Positions 41,860 through 43,009 of a DNA stretch of 43,009 bases are shown one piece after another (positions within the stretch are counted from its first letter, which is position 1; the number at the start of each line of letters is the position of its first letter). Where the stretch lies: NCBI GenBank assembly GCA_910577675.1, contig CAJTOR010000029.1:1-43009 (forward strand). Direction: 5' to 3'. The notes under the pieces were generated by a model. The model was not told where the DNA came from. It saw only the letters and a list, made by a program, of their open reading frames with translations, and ran no database searches. The position numbers and the translations under genes are program-made. The DNA is from an uncultured Lachnospiraceae bacterium. GTDB lineage: Bacteria; Bacillota; Clostridia; Lachnospirales; Lachnospiraceae.

Positions 41860-43009
41860 TTAACTCATCTGTGATAGAATTTTTTTAGGTTTCATCTGTA
41901 TTACTGAAATAGATGCCGCCGAAACGGAAAACGCTATCAGCAAAATACCGAAAATATAGATATATAACAAATAATTAGGACTGACATTTACTTGAATAGA
42001 TTCCAGTGTTTCCACATTAGAAGTGTCGTATGGAATATACTGTCCTGTTATATCAAGATACTCTGTGCCATCGTCTGGCAGTTCTATTTCGGGCAGGGGC
42101 TGTGATTCAGACACTTGATGGAAAATCAAGTCGCTCACTCCTTGTGAAATAAGGTTACTTGTAAAAAAGGACAATCCAAAAGCAATTATCGCTATCATCA
42201 GCACTTCTACTGTATACTGCAAAATAATTCTGCTTTTTGAAATTCCGACAGAGAGCAGGATGCCAGTTTCATGCCGACGCTGCTTTATCCACATGGATAG
42301 AATCAGTATCAAAATGCCGACATTTACTGCAACGCATCCGACAATCAGCCAAACAATCAGATTCTGCATAGCTGTCAATGGCGAAGCAACTGCTTCGTAT
42401 GCGGAGTTATCCATTGTGAGGGTAAAGGAATCCCAGTCTAAATCAAGGGCTTTTATCTGGCTTGCGATTTTTTCCATTTCTCTGGGGTCATCCACATAAA
42501 AATCAACGCCGTTATCATACTGTATCACATCCCTCTGCATAATTTCCTGCATTGCCCTATGGTCTATAATCAAGCGGTTGCGCTTATCCGTTGAGGTGGT
42601 ATTAAATTCGTTGTCTGCTTCATACGCATAGATGCCGATAATTGTCAACGATACATCGGGATAGTTTCCGCTGTCGTAACAGCACTGCACGGTAATGGTA
42701 TCGCCAAGTTTTAAGGCATTTTTTTCGGCAATGGCTGTACTGATTAGGACAACATGGTCATCGCCCTCCTTAATATGCCGTCCCTCCACCAACTGAAACG
42801 CTTTGCGGGTAAAAAAATTGAAATACTCTGAATCGGTCACGGATGGAAGCCTGCTGTAATCACTTCCTGCCCCAAAACTGAAGCCCGATATAAAGCTGAA
42901 ATCTTTTGCAAATAAGCTTCCATCCCCTAAACCGTTGTATGCCTTGATTCCGTCTATGGACATAATTTTCTGAATATCCTCATCGGTAATAGGCGCACCG
43001 ACATAATCA
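41860..43009 (-). CDS. FtsX-like ABC permease, partial (continues past the window)
   Basis: The frame is open to the window edge, so the N-terminus is missing; about 383 residues are visible. An extracellular MacB-like domain is followed by helices near residues 221-240 and 255-285 of the visible part (IVWLIVGCVAVNVGILILIL; ETGILLSVGISKSRIILQYT) and a final helix before the end. The tail MKPKKILSQMS is typical of FtsX permeases. Its ATPase partner, just downstream, is broken, so the permease may be non-functional or use another ATPase, such as the one at 36264. Confidence 0.85.
   Translation of the reverse strand, partial: DYVGAPITDEDIQKIMSIDGIKAYNGLGDGSLFAKDFSFISGFSFGAGSDYSRLPSVTDSEYFNFFTRKAFQLVEGRHIKEGDDHVVLISTAIAEKNALKLGDTITVQCCYDSGNYPDVSLTIIGIYAYEADNEFNTTSTDKRNRLIIDHRAMQEIMQRDVIQYDNGVDFYVDDPREMEKIASQIKALDLDWDSFTLTMDNSAYEAVASPLTAMQNLIVWLIVGCVAVNVGILILILSMWIKQRRHETGILLSVGISKSRIILQYTVEVLMIAIIAFGLSFFTSNLISQGVSDLIFHQVSESQPLPEIELPDDGTEYLDITGQYIPYDTSNVETLESIQVNVSPNYLLYIYIFGILLIAFSVSAASISVIQMKPKKILSQMS

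Overview
The window looks like chromosomal DNA of a low-to-mid G+C Gram-positive bacterium, most likely a gut-type Clostridia of the Lachnospiraceae kind. This rests on strong AGGAGG ribosome sites, TTGACA/TATAAT promoters, tRNA genes without encoded CCA, BlaI/BlaR1, LytTR, EFR1-ferredoxin and GPH-symporter genes, and the kinds of mobile remnants present. The species cannot be named from sequence alone.

Layout. 1-9.3 kb: a (TGTC)11 tract, a BlaI-type repressor with a BlaR1-like M56 sensor, an alanine/glycine:cation symporter, a cytosolic hybrid histidine kinase whose mRNA leader holds a tRNA-Leu 3' fragment, a type I toxin-antitoxin locus with a 31-residue membrane toxin, then tRNA-Leu and tRNA-Lys. 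9.3-12.5 kb: a vWA lipoprotein, a DJ-1/PfpI protein and a five-tRNA operon (Pro-Gly-Arg-His-Gln). 12.5-16.3 kb: the most unusual locus. One promoter on the minus strand precedes three tandem tRNA-like sequences, then a Ro60/TROVE-like vWA protein, then a translationally coupled cytoplasmic GH20 enzyme. 16.4-24.4 kb: an APC permease fused to Usp domains, a FlxA-like coiled-coil protein, an AgrC-like sensor with a LytTR regulator, and a GPH-family sugar symporter divergent from an AraC regulator. 24.8-34.2 kb: an AT-richer accessory stretch with a flavodoxin-ferredoxin protein, a P-loop kinase, an IS256 remnant, an AraC-HTH/MCP-like fusion, a GNAT/APH fusion coupled to rsgA, and several decayed genes. 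34.3-39.5 kb: an antimicrobial-peptide-type ABC exporter with its own two-component system. 39.6-43 kb: small accessory genes, a broken ABC ATPase and the end of an FtsX-like permease cut by the window edge.

The best candidate for a new system is the 14.3-16.25 kb operon. Two tRNA-like RNAs have perfect 7-bp acceptor stems and T arms. Where the anticodon arm belongs they carry a shared hairpin (GTCATGTYYGTGAC) followed by ACAGCAAA. A degenerate third copy runs up to the start of the vWA gene. Bacterial Ro60 (Rsr) proteins are known to be encoded beside Y RNAs that mimic tRNA; this looks like a parallel, differently built RNA-protein partnership. Two families of short dispersed repeats are also present: one supplies the leader and ribosome site of two unrelated genes, the other has terminal inverted repeats like a MITE.
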